A program made the translations under genes and the position numbers. Below the pieces are notes generated by a model. That model saw only the letters and a list, made by a program, of their open reading frames with translations. It did no database searches and was not told where the DNA came from. Source: Microvelia longipes (taxonomy: Eukaryota; Arthropoda; Insecta; Hemiptera; Veliidae). Taken from it: a DNA stretch of 64,000 nt. Location of the stretch: positions 34,966,946 through 35,030,945 of the forward strand of contig JACMZG010001911.1 of NCBI GenBank assembly GCA_018340805.1, written 5' to 3'. Positions within the stretch are counted from its first letter, which is position 1; the number at the start of each line of letters is the position of its first letter. Positions 1 to 10,190 of this stretch are shown one piece after another.

Positions 1-560
1 TGATGCAATATTTTTAGCTCCATGCAACCTTGAGTTAAAAATGGAATTTATAAAATATATTTGTCATTAGTTAAATTAAATTTTAAAGATAATACCTTCA
101 GTTGAATTGATGAAACCTTTCACAAAGAAGCCAATAACACTAAAATATCTTAGTGAGAAATAACCTGGAGGCTGCCCAACAAATGCTTACAACAAGATGC
201 AAAGCAAGCTTTAAATATCTGCACCGACTTTTAAATTCTTTCTTAAACTGTAAGTATGAATAGATGCAGAGATCCTTGTCAAATGAGGAAATATTTTAGC
301 AAAATCAAAAAACTTCGATTTGGATGGATTCCGATGTTTGAAATGTCTTTAGAACCAGTGTCTAAACCAGGGCGTAGAACATTTGTAGAGCTTTTTTGTA
401 GAGAGATTTAAAGACCTACACTAAAATATTTTTGTAAATTTCTGCCGGGGGGTCCAGAGGACAAGGGGATCTAATAGCACCCTAGCACTTTCCTCTGGAT
501 TTACCCTAAAGAGAAGCTCTTATGTGCACACCTCGGTGGTAAAGATGGGTAGAACGCATA
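1..560. other. Non-coding AT-rich stretch, nothing recognised
   Basis: No open frame of note, no tandem repeat and no recognisable element. There is a small GC-richer patch around 440-500. Confidence 0.5.
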
Positions 561-564
561 AGGT

Positions 565-855
565 AATAGTATATTATGCTACTAGGCAGCAAAATGGAAT
601 TTTGCAGACGAGTTTTATAAATTTGCCCCTGAGCCGAAGGCGAGGGTGGGCAATAGAAATTACCTGCAGAGGCATAAGCCGAGGCAGGTAATTAACCCAT
701 TTGACAGACGAGGCGAAGCCGAGGCTGGCAAATGGCGAATTACCTGCAGAGACAGAAGCCGAGGCCGAGGCTGGCAAATGGCGAGTTACTGCATAATAAT
801 TAATTGCACGAGTCTGCAATGTTTCCTTTGCTGCATAGTAGCATATACTATTTTA
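565..855. mobile_element. MITE-like palindromic element with GCCGAGG modules
   Basis: The two ends are imperfect inverted repeats of about 45-55 bp. The left end reads ATAGTATATTATGCTACTA, followed by GCAGCAAAA and TTTTGCAGACGAG; the reverse complement of the right end reads nearly the same (ATAGTATATGCTACTATGCAG). The interior has at least four GC-rich modules built on AAGCCGAGGC, and a nested inverted repeat whose outer arms are GCAGGTAATT and AATTACCTGC (about 684-746). There is no coding capacity. The structure fits a non-autonomous inverted-repeat DNA element. I could not define a target-site duplication, so the exact ends are approximate. Confidence 0.6.
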
Positions 856-869
856 TCTACTAACGGCAG

Positions 870-1090
870 AAAAAATACACAAGAGATTATTTTAAATACT
901 TGCTGCGAGATTTTACAGGCAGTAAAGACTGCTTTGAAGTAGATGCAACGCTGACAATATCAGGTGGAGTGTGGTCCAATAACTCTTCAACGTCAACAAT
1001 GTTTGTATCTTTATCACTTCACTGTTGTTCTCACTCATTATGTTTTAGTAACTTAACTTTAGTTTACAGAAATAATAAAATGAAAAGTCT
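870..1090. other. Non-coding, nothing recognised
   Basis: Short spacer between the MITE-like element and the 3' end of the first Penelope-like element. The small open frames here do not resemble any family I know. Confidence 0.4.
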
Positions 1091-1114
1091 CTCCACAAAA
1101 TAAAAAACTTTATT

Positions 1115-1157
1115 GGCAAAGCGCTTTCAACCTAGCTAGAGGCCATCATCAGTGCAA
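1115..1157 (-). ncRNA. Hammerhead ribozyme-like module, PLE-1 3' region
   Basis: On the minus strand the order is GCA, CTGATGA, a short helix II (GGCCT pairing AGGTT), GAAA, the palindrome GCGC, then TT and TGC. This matches a type I hammerhead: helix I GCA/TGC, the two invariant boxes, and a helix III so short and self-complementary that it would form best between two molecules. One extra T lies between the CTGATGA box and helix II. PLEs are known to carry hammerhead motifs in their pseudo-LTRs. Activity is inferred, not shown. Confidence 0.6.
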
Positions 1158-1359
1158 AACCTAACAAACAAGTAACAATAGAATAAATAAAAGATATGAC
1201 AAAAAATAAAAAAAGTAAAATAATAAGGTAACAAAATAAAAAAGGTAACAGATGGGCTAAAAAATTAGATTAAAAGAAAAAGGTACAATAAAATACATAT
1301 GTCAAAAGGTAAAATAAAACATATATACCGTTGAAAATATAAAAGGAAGACGAGTGAGT

Positions 1360-1711
1360 CTATGATTTAGCTTTAGTTATTAGATTCAGACTAACAGAAG
1401 GAGGCGGCGGCGCAAGCAACATGGCTCGCAGTAGAGGGGATGACTCCACTTTCTCGTTGATGTTTAGCTCGCCAACCCGTTGTTGACTTCTTTCTATTTC
1501 TAACTTTTCCAAGAAATCCATTTTCCGGCCTTTATTAACAAAATGGAGGCAACCAACCTTATGAGGACCGTCAAAGTGATTTTCTAAGAGAAGATGCTGA
1601 TAGAACTTGCTATTAGTCCTCGACTTATGTTCCCGAGCCCTAGTAAGTATGCTCCTTCCAGTTTGGCCAAGGTACTCTGCTTGGCATATGCCACATTGTA
1701 CCATGTAGATA
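1360..1711 (-). pseudogene. PLE GIY-YIG endonuclease domain
   Basis: The minus-strand frame shows the motif pair GIY (just upstream of the first Met, about 1703-1711) and YLGQTGR (the YIG position), followed by the Arg...EH segment typical of PLE GIY-YIG nucleases, and later VNKGRKMDFLEKLEIE, which recurs in the other PLE copies here. In PLEs this domain is fused C-terminally to the reverse transcriptase and nicks target DNA for integration. The open stretch ends in a natural-looking Pro-rich tail (LAPPPPSVSL). The Met start is not biological: the domain should be continuous with the reverse transcriptase upstream, but frameshifts around 1740-1850 break the link. Confidence 0.85.
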
Positions 1712-1842
1712 CCGCTTCGATGTAATGGTGGGCACTGGGTCCTTGACGCTGCTTAGAAGATTTCTTAAATCTTGTGGCTGGAGAAACTTACTTTATAATT
1801 TATTTCTCTTAAGCACAGAAGCGATGCGTTGGGAAATATTGC

Positions 1843-2415
1843 CTAAATAAGGGATGGAACACCATTGAGTGTCGTCATTGATTTCCTTCGCTTCACCCAT
1901 AGCCTTAGGGCTAGTTTACGATCTTTATTCTTAATAAGGTTATTTATCATTTCAATTGTATAACCGTTAGCCAATGCTATGTTATAAATTGTATCAAGTT
2001 CCTTAGAATATGCGTGATCGTCCAAAGGGAAGGTAAGGAGTCTATGGAGTAAGGCGTTTGAAAGCCGCCATTTTGTGGATCCAAGGGTGTTGAGAGCGGC
2101 GGGAATGACATTGTCTGTAGCAGTCGGTTTTCGGAAATTTCAAACCTTAAACCATCATCTTTTCTAAAAATTGAAATATCCAGATAGTTAAGTTGGTTGT
2201 TTTCTTCTATCTCGCACGTGAACTTAATGGATTTTCTACATTTATTCAAATATTCTAGAAAAGAATGAAGGCTTTCTAAAGTACCGGTCCAAAGAACAAA
2301 AATGTCATCTACATACCTTTTCCACAAAAATATGTATTTACGGAACGGATTATGGTAATCATTTATGTACTCGTCGTAGAAATAGTGCATGTAGATATTT
2401 GCACCTAACGCTGAA
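1843..2415 (-). pseudogene. PLE reverse transcriptase, C-terminal part
   Basis: Two overlapping minus-strand frames (1977-2390 and 1843-2025) cover a Penelope-type reverse transcriptase from the palm to the thumb. The catalytic box KRYVDDIFVLW is intact, followed by LNYLDISI and then the thumb-side segment with NGYTIEMINNLI. A frameshift near 2000 separates the two parts. The fingers and N-terminal half are absent. Penelope reverse transcriptases copy the element RNA at the nicked target. Neighbouring GIY-YIG sequence on the same strand confirms the family. Confidence 0.85.
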
Positions 2416-2425
2416 AGGTGCAGCG

Positions 2426-2450
2426 TAAATCTGTTTAGTTTACAGATTTA
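2426..2450. repeat. Perfect short hairpin
   Basis: Arms TAAATCTGT and ACAGATTTA with a 7-base centre, lying directly beyond the truncated end of PLE-1. Confidence 0.7.
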
Positions 2451-3185
2451 GTTTTTGATAACGTTCTATTTTTGTAACTTTATATACTTAAACTAAATAT
2501 AACAACATGAAATACAAAATCTGACGACTTAAACATTAAAAATCTGTCGATTCATAAACAGCTGGTAAATAATTTAATTGAATGCCAAAATTATCAGTGT
2601 TGCCAATTTGTTTCCAAAACATTATATATTATTAGATAAACAAATGTTAAATGTTAAACATTTAATAATAATATCGTAATTTTAAGTAACAATAAAGTTA
2701 CATACTAGAAACAAGCTAGAATGAATCATAGTTTACAAAATAAAACAATACCGAAATTCACGCAATAATTTGTAAAATAATAACCTCCGCTCATTCATTT
2801 TCCAGCCTAGGGAGTTTTGACTTGTTTCCCATGTTATTTAAATGAGCCATAACTCCCTAGTACTTTTTTCATTACCAAAACATTTTGCGTACTGTTTTGA
2901 AACATTTTGCGTACTGTTTTAAAAATATTTCCCGTATTGTTTGACAGTGTAGGTAAAATGACATTTTGCAGCTTAAAAACAGTCCAGTAATGGCTAATTT
3001 TGCTGCCGTGAGTAGATAAAATTAATTAGTCCATCCATTTAACCCTGTCCCTATTTTACACTCTTAATTTTTCTTATATATTACTCCATGTGTGACAAAT
3101 CTCAAACTGATCAACCAATTTTTTCGAGTTTTATGATTTTTCTAAATTTTTGCTGAGTCATTATTGCGGGTTTATGTCGTAATAA
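2451..3185. other. Non-coding, with a short inverted repeat and a 22-bp tandem repeat
   Basis: AT-rich and without coding signal. CTAGGGAGTT near 2811 and AACTCCCTAG near 2851 are inverted repeats about 36 bp apart, using the same GGGAGT word as the MITE-like element at 3.19 kb. The tandem repeat at 2878-2943 is listed separately. Confidence 0.5.
2878..2943. repeat. Tandem repeat, three 22-bp units
   Basis: Units at 2878-2899, 2900-2921 and 2922-2943. The first two differ at one base (core CATTTTGCGTACTGTTTT); the third is more diverged (ATATTTCCCGTATTGTTT). Confidence 0.85.
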
Positions 3186-3187
3186 TA

Positions 3188-3397
3188 GTTATTTATGCAC
3201 CAAGGGAGTAAAGGATGCTATTATTTCCCTGAGCAGTTAGTTGGTTCATAAGGCGTAAGCCGAGGAAACCAAAGTATTTAACTCCCGAGGCGAAGCCGAG
3301 GGATTTATTTGTTTAACGGGTTATGATTAAGTTATGATAAGGTAATTGCGAGGGGGCAAATAGCATTTCACTCCCTAGGTGCATACAAGATTTTATC
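3188..3397. mobile_element. MITE-like element with GCGAAGCCGAGG module
   Basis: The left end reads TTATGCACCAAGGGAGTAAA, then GATGCTATTATTTCCCT. The reverse complement of the right end reads TATGCACCTAGGGAGTGAAA, then TGCTATTTGCCCC. These are imperfect terminal inverted repeats of about 40 bp. The interior carries GGCGTAAGCCGAGG and GAGGCGAAGCCGAGG, the same kind of GC-rich module as in the element at 565-855. There is no open frame of its own. Likely a non-autonomous element related in design to the first one; the target-site duplication is not clear. Confidence 0.6.
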
Positions 3398-3639
3398 TCC
3401 AGACGTTGATTTTATTTTAACATGTTTTGTTCTATTTTATTCTGTATTTTTATTCTAAAAGTCCAACACTTTTAGTGTTGGAGTTTAAAAGTATTGGAGC
3501 TAAAAAGCCTATAAAGTTTATGATTTTCACTCTTAATGTCCAATCAGGCGTAATGCCAACATACTTTAGTCCTAGTAATTATTTATTTTTACTTTTCCTC
3601 ATTTATATCGTATAAATCGTATAGGTATATAAGAAAAGT

Positions 3640-3905
3640 ATTGTGTTTGCTAAAAATCCGAAACTTGGATGAAAACGGAATTATGCGTTTCAGGCGTTTT
3701 TAGGCTTCCTGAGTGGTTTTTGCAATGTTATTTGCCTGTATGTGTGTGTGTCCGTCTGTCTGTCTGTTATCATCATAGCGCCTAGTGTATTTATGCTAGA
3801 GATTTGAGATTTGTATCTCTAGTAATACATAAATTTGTATTTATTAGGCTAATAAATATTAGCTTCCCTAAAATACATTATTTTAGGGAAACTTTAAAAT
3901 CTCTG
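3640..3905 (+). repeat. 5S-related repeat family, 5' part only
   Basis: Shares the family start (ATTGTGTTTGCTAAAAATCC), the GTTTCAGGCGTTTTTAGGC segment, the TG/CTGT-rich tract and the core TCTGTTATCATCATAGCGCC followed by AGTGTATTTATGCTAGAGA. Compare 15785-16510. The 3' module with 5S similarity is missing from this copy. Confidence 0.75.
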
Positions 3906-4107
3906 GTGTTGGGTTTTTAAATTTTAAAAATATGTTCATTTTATGGGCGTTGAAAAGAGGAGGATACGCACAAGCTCAGTTGGTGTGGCCAATAAGCACA
4001 GTTTATAAATATACGTTTTGCTCATGCACTCAACTTATCTAGCTAGGTTAAATATCACTTTTGTTGAAAGGAACGAAGAAAAGGTCTCTCCACAAAACTA
4101 TTAATTT

Positions 4108-4155
4108 ATTCAAAGCGCTTTTCAAACCTACATGAGGCCATCATCAGTGCCTGTA
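4108..4155 (-). ncRNA. Hammerhead ribozyme-like module, left PLE arm
   Basis: Minus strand order: GGCA, CTGATGA, GGCCT...AGGTT, GAAAA (one extra A), GCGC, TT, TG. Same design as the module at 1115-1157, with helix I shortened to two or three pairs and a one-base insertion after GAA. Confidence 0.5.
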
Positions 4156-4320
4156 CAAATAAGTAAAAATAACAAATAATTAAGACAGTTAAATGAAATA
4201 AAAATCAAGTCAAAATACAGGTAAAGACAATAAAAATTAAATAAATAAATAAAAGACAAATGAAATTACCAGGAATAATTATAAGAAAACAGCTAAAAGA
4301 AAGACATTATAAACGTAAAA

Positions 4321-4800
4321 CTAAATAGAATTAGTAATATTTCTTCCTCTTCTTTTTCGACTCAACGATGCGGTGAGCCGTGATAGACTGGTTGGAGGCG
4401 GGGGCGGTACCTTCAGAAGAGCTAGTAGAAGGGGTGATCTTTCCCCTCTGACGTTTAAGTTAAGTTCTCCCACTGCTTCCTGATCCATAAGAATCTCTAA
4501 TTTCTCCAAAGAAGTCTAGCTTACGCCCTTTATTGGCAAAATGAAGGAACCCAACCTGATGCGGACCGTTCATATGATCTTCGCAGTAATAATGGTCATA
4601 GAGACCTGCTACCTGTATTCTTTAAATGCTCCGAAATACGGGTACTTTATGCTCCTACCTGTCTGACCTAAGTACTCCGACTTACAAACACCGCATTGAA
4701 CCATGTAAAACACCACTCTTTGATTTATTAGGCACAGGGTCCTTAACCCTACTCAAATGATTGCGAAGGCGTGCTACATGTTACTAAAACTCACGTTTAA
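4321..4800 (-). pseudogene. PLE GIY-YIG domain remnant
   Basis: Minus-strand translation across frames gives a GIY-YIG core (CxVCKSEYLG-like, with a Tyr-Leu-Gly at the YIG position near 4670), then the GPHQVGFLHF segment near 4540 and the C-terminal LEKLEILMDQEAVGELN stretch at 4321-4509. The same segments occur in order in the right arm (about 6960-7345). At least two frameshifts separate the segments. Confidence 0.75.
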
Positions 4801-5029
4801 AATTTTAGTTTGTTAGTGACGGAAGCTACTTTCTGGATAAGGGGCCAATGTATGGAACGGCAACACCATCTCCTTATCATCTAGTGCCTTCTCTTCTCCC
4901 CCATAGATTAAGAAAAGACGTTGCCTCTTTTTTATTATAAGTTTATCAACAAGGGAATGCGTAGTAGCCGTTGTTATTAGCTATAAATTTTATTATAGAC
5001 AGCTCCTTGTTGTAAGCTTCTGGGTCAAG

Positions 5030-5450
5030 GTTGACGAGTTAGAAGGCGGTGTATCAAGGCGTGAAACGTAGCCATTTTATGACTCATGGGTGGTAGGAAT
5101 CCGATGGAATAATGTTGTCTGTAGCTGTTAGGTTTTCTATAGACTTCATAGCGCAAACTTTTTGTTTTTCTTAATTATAACTTAAGTCTAAAAATTAAGA
5201 CGATCTTTCTTGTTTCTAATTCATGAGTGAATTTGATAGACTTAATATGTTTGTTTAAATAGTCTAAGAACAAGTAAAAGTTTGTTTCTGGAACCAGTCA
5301 GATACAGAAAACATCGTCCACATACCTCTTCCAAAAATGAATGTATTTCTTGAAATGGATTCATAGCATCAGCCACAAACTCGCGATAGAAAAGTGCATA
5401 AAAATGTTTGGCAGCTAATGCGGATAATGGGGCGCCCATGGCTAAACCAG
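5030..5450 (-). pseudogene. PLE reverse transcriptase remnant, left arm
   Basis: The minus-strand frame 5242-5439 begins MGAPLSALAAKHFYALFYR, which matches the PLE reverse-transcriptase segment before the catalytic palm box, followed by NPFQEIHSF and a damaged YVDD region (the genomic sequence still encodes VDDVF in another frame near 5310). Further downstream (5030-5240) lie the thumb segments. Frameshifts are frequent. The matching plus-strand copy is at about 6220-6660. Confidence 0.75.
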
Positions 5451-5612
5451 CTTTACCTTCATAGAACTTGCCGTTTATTACAAAAATAGTTTTGAGATAG
5501 GCAAAGTTTCTATAAGTTCTAAAAGTTCAACCATTAAAGATCTTATCACTTACTGTGTCGCTCAAAGAATAGCCTTAAATAGTATAATTACATTTTTCAG
5601 TAGGAACGCTGG

Positions 5613-6044
5613 TAAAGATCAACAACACATCAAAAGAAAACCATCCAAAACTTATCTGGGTAACTGAACAGACTGCAACGATTCGGTGAATTCTAATGTA
5701 TTATTAATAGAGTCTATAGCTTTAAAATTAGTTATTTCAAAAATAATCTATTAATATATTTTGCTAGTTTCTCAGTAGGCCGATGAACAAAATGAAACAA
5801 TAGTCTTAATAAGGCTCTCCATTTTTATGAATTTTTTACAAAGCACCATAAAACCTAGGTGCTAGAGGGTTCATTTTCCGCTTAAGGAACTATTTTTTCA
5901 ATTATAATCTTCAGGAAAGAGAAAGATGGCTTGTTCAGTGCAGTCTTTGACTTTATCTTTAAAATTCATTCCGTTGGGTCTTTATCAAGGCTGCTTGTAG
6001 TTATTGTCTTTAAGAAACATCTGTACTTTACTCTTGTAAGCATT
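5613..6044. other. Central spacer of the PLE palindrome
   Basis: About 430 bp between the two inverted PLE arms. The two sides lose clear similarity near 5612 and 6045. Small open frames here (for example 5931-6137) show no family motif beyond weak PLE-like composition. Confidence 0.5.
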
Positions 6045-7606
6045 GGTGTCTCTTTACCAGCGTTCCTACTGAAAAATGTATTATACTATTTAAGGCTATT
6101 CTTGAGCGACACAGTAGTGATAAGATCTTTAAGTTGAACTTTTTAGAAACTTATAGAACTTTGCTACTCTCAAAACTATTTTTGTTAAATAACGGCAAGT
6201 TCTATGAAGGTAAAGCTGGTTTAGCCATGGGGCGCCCCATTATCCGCATTTAGCTGCCAACATTTTTATGCACATTTTCTATACGCGCGAGTTTGGCTGA
6301 TGCTATGAATCCATTCAAGAAATACATTCATTTTTGGAAAGAGGTATGTGGACGATGTTTTCTGTATCTGGACTGGTTCCAGAAAAACTTTTACTTTTCT
6401 TAGGACTATTTAAACAAAATATTAAGTCTATCAAATTCACTCATGAATTAGAACAAGAAGATCGTCTTAATTTTTTAGACTTAAGTATATAATTAAGAAA
6501 AACAAAAAGGTTTGCGCTATGAAGTCTATAGAAAACCTACAGCTACAGACAACATTATTCCATCGGATTCCTACCACCCATGGAGCCATAAAATGGCTAC
6601 GTTTCACGCCTTGATACACCGCTTCTAACTCTCAAACCTTGACCCAGAAGCTTACAACAAGGAGCTGTCTATTAATAAAATTATAGCTTAATAACAACGG
6701 CTACGACGCATCCCTTGTTGATAACTTATAAATAAAAAGAGGCAACGTCTTATTCTTAAATCTATGGGAGAAGAAGAAGGCCACTAGATGCATAAGAGAT
6801 GGTGTTCCGTTCCATACATTGGCCCCTATCCCAGAAAGTAGCTTCCGTCTTACAAACTAATAATTTTAACGTGAGTTTTAGTACATGTAGCACGCTTCGC
6901 AATCATTTGAGTAAGGGTTAGGACCCTGTGCCTAATAATCAAAGAGTGGTGTTTACATGGTTCAATGCGGTGTATTTGTAAGTCGGAGTACTTAGGTCAG
7001 ACAAGGTAGGAGCATTAAGTACCCGTATTTCGGAGCATTTAAGAGATACAGGTTAGCAGGTTCTCATGACCATATTACTGCTGAAAGATCATATGAACGG
7101 TCCGCATTCAGGTTGGGTTCCTTCATTTTGCCAATAAAGGCGTAAGCTAGACTTCTTGGAGAAATTAGATTCTTAGGAGTCAGGAAGCAGTGGAGAGAAC
7201 TTAACTTAAACGTCAGAGGGGAAAGATCACCCCTCTCTACTAGCTCTTCTGAAGGTACCGCCCCCGCCTCCAACCAGTCTATCACGGCTCACCGACATCG
7301 TTGAGTCGAAAAAGAAGAGGAAGAATATTACTAATTCTATTTAGTTTTTTTACGTTTATAATGTCTTTCTTTTAGCTGTTTTCTTATAATATTCTGGTAA
7401 TTTCATTTGTCTTTTTTTTATTTATTAATTTTTATTGTCTTTACTGTATTTTGACTTGATTTTTATTTCATTTTTAACTGTCTTAATTATTTTATGATTT
7501 TTACCTATATTTGTAACAGGCAATGATGATGGCCTCATGTAGGTTGAAAGCGCTTTGAATAAATTTTATAGTTTTTGTGGGGAGACTCTTTTCTTCGGTT
7601 CCTTCT
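6045..7606 (+). mobile_element. Penelope-like element, right arm of an inverted pair
   Basis: Plus-strand mirror of 4076-5612. In order it shows PLE reverse-transcriptase pieces (LNFLDLSI near 6465), thumb segments, GIY-YIG remnants (VGVLRSDK near 6980, TRISEHLRD near 7025, RKLDFLEKLD near 7140, LNLNVRGERSPL near 7205) and the terminal motif TTTTTGTGGGGAGACTC at 7575-7591. It carries many more stops than an active copy could. It differs from the left arm by scattered substitutions and small indels, so the two arms have been apart for some time or came from separate insertions. Confidence 0.85.
7517..7556 (+). ncRNA. Degraded hammerhead-like module, right PLE arm
   Basis: Same layout as the other PLE modules (helix II GGCCT/AGGTT, GAAA, GCGC, TTTG), but the CTGATGA box has lost its first bases (GCAATGATGATGG), so cleavage would not be expected. 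Confidence 0.5.
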
Positions 7607-9000
7607 TATGAACACTCCACTAGTGCTCATTCAAAAATCATCACTTTTGTTGAATTATGAAATTTAATATGAGAGAAAAACTAATACAGCGTTTAATATA
7701 GTATTTGTTTTTACTTTTCTTCACCTCCTACCAAAGTTGGTTTCTCAAATTAATTTAAACTGATCATAAACAAATATGTTAAAGGGATTTTGAATACGAC
7801 CCAAAAGAGGGAAAAAGCTTGTGCGAAAATGAAGCTCATAACATTTCGTTACTGCGCTTATAATGAAGTTAGTCATCATTTAGGATATATATACTCCAGC
7901 CAACATTCAATGAATGAAAGTATTAACTGAATCTTCGGCCGAGTTAAACGTTTGTAAAGTTAACCAGTTCACAAATTGAACTTATCTGTTGGTACGAGAT
8001 TAAATAAGTTTTAAGCAGAGGGAGGAATGCCTCTGGGAAAAAAGCGTGTATTTTTATTAGAACAATATTTCAGGTAGCTAATTCTAGACGAAGGCAATTA
8101 AAAAGGATCTTTTTCTTTCTCTTTTGGGATTCTTGTTGTTGGAAAGGGAGATGGTTAAAGGAATGGAAGCGAGAGGTTTCTCACTCCGCAGGACATTTTA
8201 TAATAACAATAAAGTGGAAGTAATGGAGGAACGGAGGGTAGTTTTCAATAAATAGTGATCAGGAGGAAACGGGAGGGGCTAAGGTTTTACTTGTTATCTG
8301 TTAGGGGCAAAGCGGTTCGTTAGGGCTTGTTATTAGGGCCATCACTTGCCATAAGGCCCATCAGACCTCGCCTTTTCCTTTTTTTTACATTATTTCGAAT
8401 TACCTTCCGACAATCACCTCCGTCGTCCTTATCACTCCTTATATCAAACGAAATTGAGTCCAATAATTATAAACTTTGATTGGACCAGTAGAATTTTTGC
8501 CTTGGTACTAAATTTGTTATTACAGACTGTAAAACTTAATTATATCTCTTTACCTACTGTATAATAAGTAAGGGTTTTTCTGAATTACTTTAGAAACGAG
8601 GAAAACCGCATCTTCATCTAAAAAAGGTTATAAAGGATGTGAAAATGGGCGATTTCAATATGGTTGAAGTAAATCGTCCTTAGTTAATATTAAAGCATAA
8701 ACATGACGGCAAATCTGGTATGCCAGAGCAAAACTCTTATTGCTCCATTAAAAATGCATAGTTATTAGAGATCTTAACTTTTAATATTTAAATTTGAAGT
8801 TAAAACCTTAATTAAAGCCTAAACTTAATAAAAGAATCTACAACAGTAAAACAACAAAGTTAATTTATTTATATGATTTCATTATGATTTTTATGACGGA
8901 GATTTGCTACCGTGTAAATTACGCAAGACATAATTATGTTATTATTTTAGTATATATTAAGTTATTAGTAAATAGAGCAGTGGAGTCCAATAATAAAGAA
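7607..9000. other. Non-coding, nothing recognised
   Basis: AT-rich with a purine-rich patch around 8130-8300. No motif-bearing frame. Confidence 0.4.
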
Positions 9001-9470
9001 TAAAAGAAAAATTATCTCTACTAATAATTAATCATATAATGACATAGCCAGTAAATAAATAGTAAATAAATATAAATAGTAAAATAATATAATAAATAAA
9101 AAAAATAATAATATAATAAAAAATAAATAAATAAATAATAAATAAATATAAAATTAATATAAATAAATATAATTAAAGTAAATAAATTTAAATTAAATAC
9201 AAATGAATAAATAATTACAAATAAATAAATTAAATTAATAAATAAATGAAAAAACAGAACTACGAGCAAAATAAATACAAGCATACAAAGCAAAAAAATA
9301 AATAAATGCAATAAAAGATCTCACAAAAATCAATACAAATAATATAAAACCCTCAAAATACCTAGTAAAAAAAATTAAATATCAAATAAGCGTTAAAAAA
9401 AATAAGACAAAATTAAACACTAATAAAAAAATAAGTAGAATAAAGTAAAAAAGTAATTAGTAAAAGATTA
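9001..9470. repeat. Low-complexity A/T tract, (AAAT)n-like
   Basis: Dominated by AATAAATA words on the plus strand. The minus-strand open frame through it (Phe/Ile/Leu/Tyr-only protein) is a product of composition. Confidence 0.8.
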
Positions 9471-9563
9471 CCGGCAACACGAAAAGAAATTTACGTAGAA
9501 ACTGTAGCCGTCCAATTTAAAATTTACAAGTTTAAAATTAAATTTAAAATTTTAATTAAAACA

Positions 9564-9586
9564 AAACTGTTAAAAATTAACAGTTT
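9564..9586. repeat. Perfect short hairpin
   Basis: Arms AAACTGTTAA and TTAACAGTTT around AAA, at the 3' edge of the PLE fragment that follows. Confidence 0.7.
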
Positions 9587-9589
9587 AAA

Positions 9590-10190
9590 ATTTACTGAGG
9601 GTAGGCGAGGCGCCATTGTCAGGGCGCTCTGAATAAACGTTACTGCCTCGCCTTCTCTCTTTTTATTTAGCCCCTTCTCACAGCATTCTTCAATATTTCT
9701 CGCAATCTCCACGTTCTTCTCAACTAAATTCTTCTTACTTAACTAAATACAAGAACGCTACTTCGTGTCTAAATTTTTTATGGTCTCGATGACGGAAATG
9801 CTCTCTAAGTGTAGTAAAGTAGGCCCTTCCAGTATGGCCAACATATACACTCTTGTAGCCCCCACACAGTAAAGCATTTAGTTTTTTTCCGGAAGCTCTA
9901 TTTTGTCCGTAGCGTAGGAGAGGGCACTTCAGAGGTAATAAAAATTCCGAAAACCTACTTTAAAAACTTTTCTTTTCACAACCTGATCCGTCCTCTCTGA
10001 AAGCAATCCCATAAATGACAAAAATTGCCAATCTTTGATTCCATCCTGTTGCATAGGTTCTTCAGTAGCATAAATATGTTTCAAAGCTAATTTCTTCTTA
10101 TGCCTAGCGATTATTTTATGCACCATATTTGTTTTGTAACTTATTGTAAAAATGGTGCATAAATATTTTCACCCCGATTATTTATCTTTA
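9590..10190 (-). mobile_element. Fragment of a second PLE family (thumb plus GIY-YIG)
   Basis: Minus-strand frame 9929-10126 matches the connector between PLE reverse transcriptase and endonuclease (KKLALKHIYATEEP, FLSFMGLLSERTDQVVK, then the FKVGFR segment). Downstream, about 9780-9870 encodes a GIY-YIG core with VYVGHTGRAYFTTLREHF, where YVG fills the YIG position. The frame 9524-9712 may be the C-terminal tail. The sequence differs clearly from PLE-1 and the inverted pair, so this is another PLE lineage. It lacks the GGAGAGAC terminal motif and any hammerhead-like boxes. Broken by at least one frameshift. Confidence 0.72.

Larger units (their letters stand above)
1093..2415 (-). mobile_element. 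5'-truncated Penelope-like element (PLE-1)
   Basis: Read on the minus strand, this piece holds the C-terminal part of a PLE reverse transcriptase (from the palm region onward), a connector, and a GIY-YIG endonuclease, followed by a short 3' region with a hammerhead-like module and the terminal motif TTTTGTGGAGAGAC. That terminal motif recurs at the ends of the PLE copies at 4.08, 7.6 and 55.77 kb. The element breaks off at its 5' side near 2415, inside the reverse transcriptase just before the GANIYMHYFY stretch. Several frameshifts split the coding region, so it is inactive as it stands. Confidence 0.88.
4076..5612 (-). mobile_element. Penelope-like element, left arm of an inverted pair
   Basis: On the minus strand this holds PLE reverse transcriptase remnants (PLSALAAKHF, then a split segment through the thumb) and a GIY-YIG C-terminal part, then a hammerhead-like module and the end TTTTGTGGAGAGACC. 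The whole arm is matched in reverse orientation by about 6045-7606. Many frameshifts and stops are present and no intact protein remains. The longest clean piece is 4321-4509, the end of the endonuclease domain (MEKLEILMDQEAVGELNLN, then a Pro-rich segment). Confidence 0.85.

Noticed and set aside
9021..9311. 96-codon hydrophobic frame, minus strand
   Set aside because: Made of the (AAAT)n-like tract; the residue content is a composition effect.
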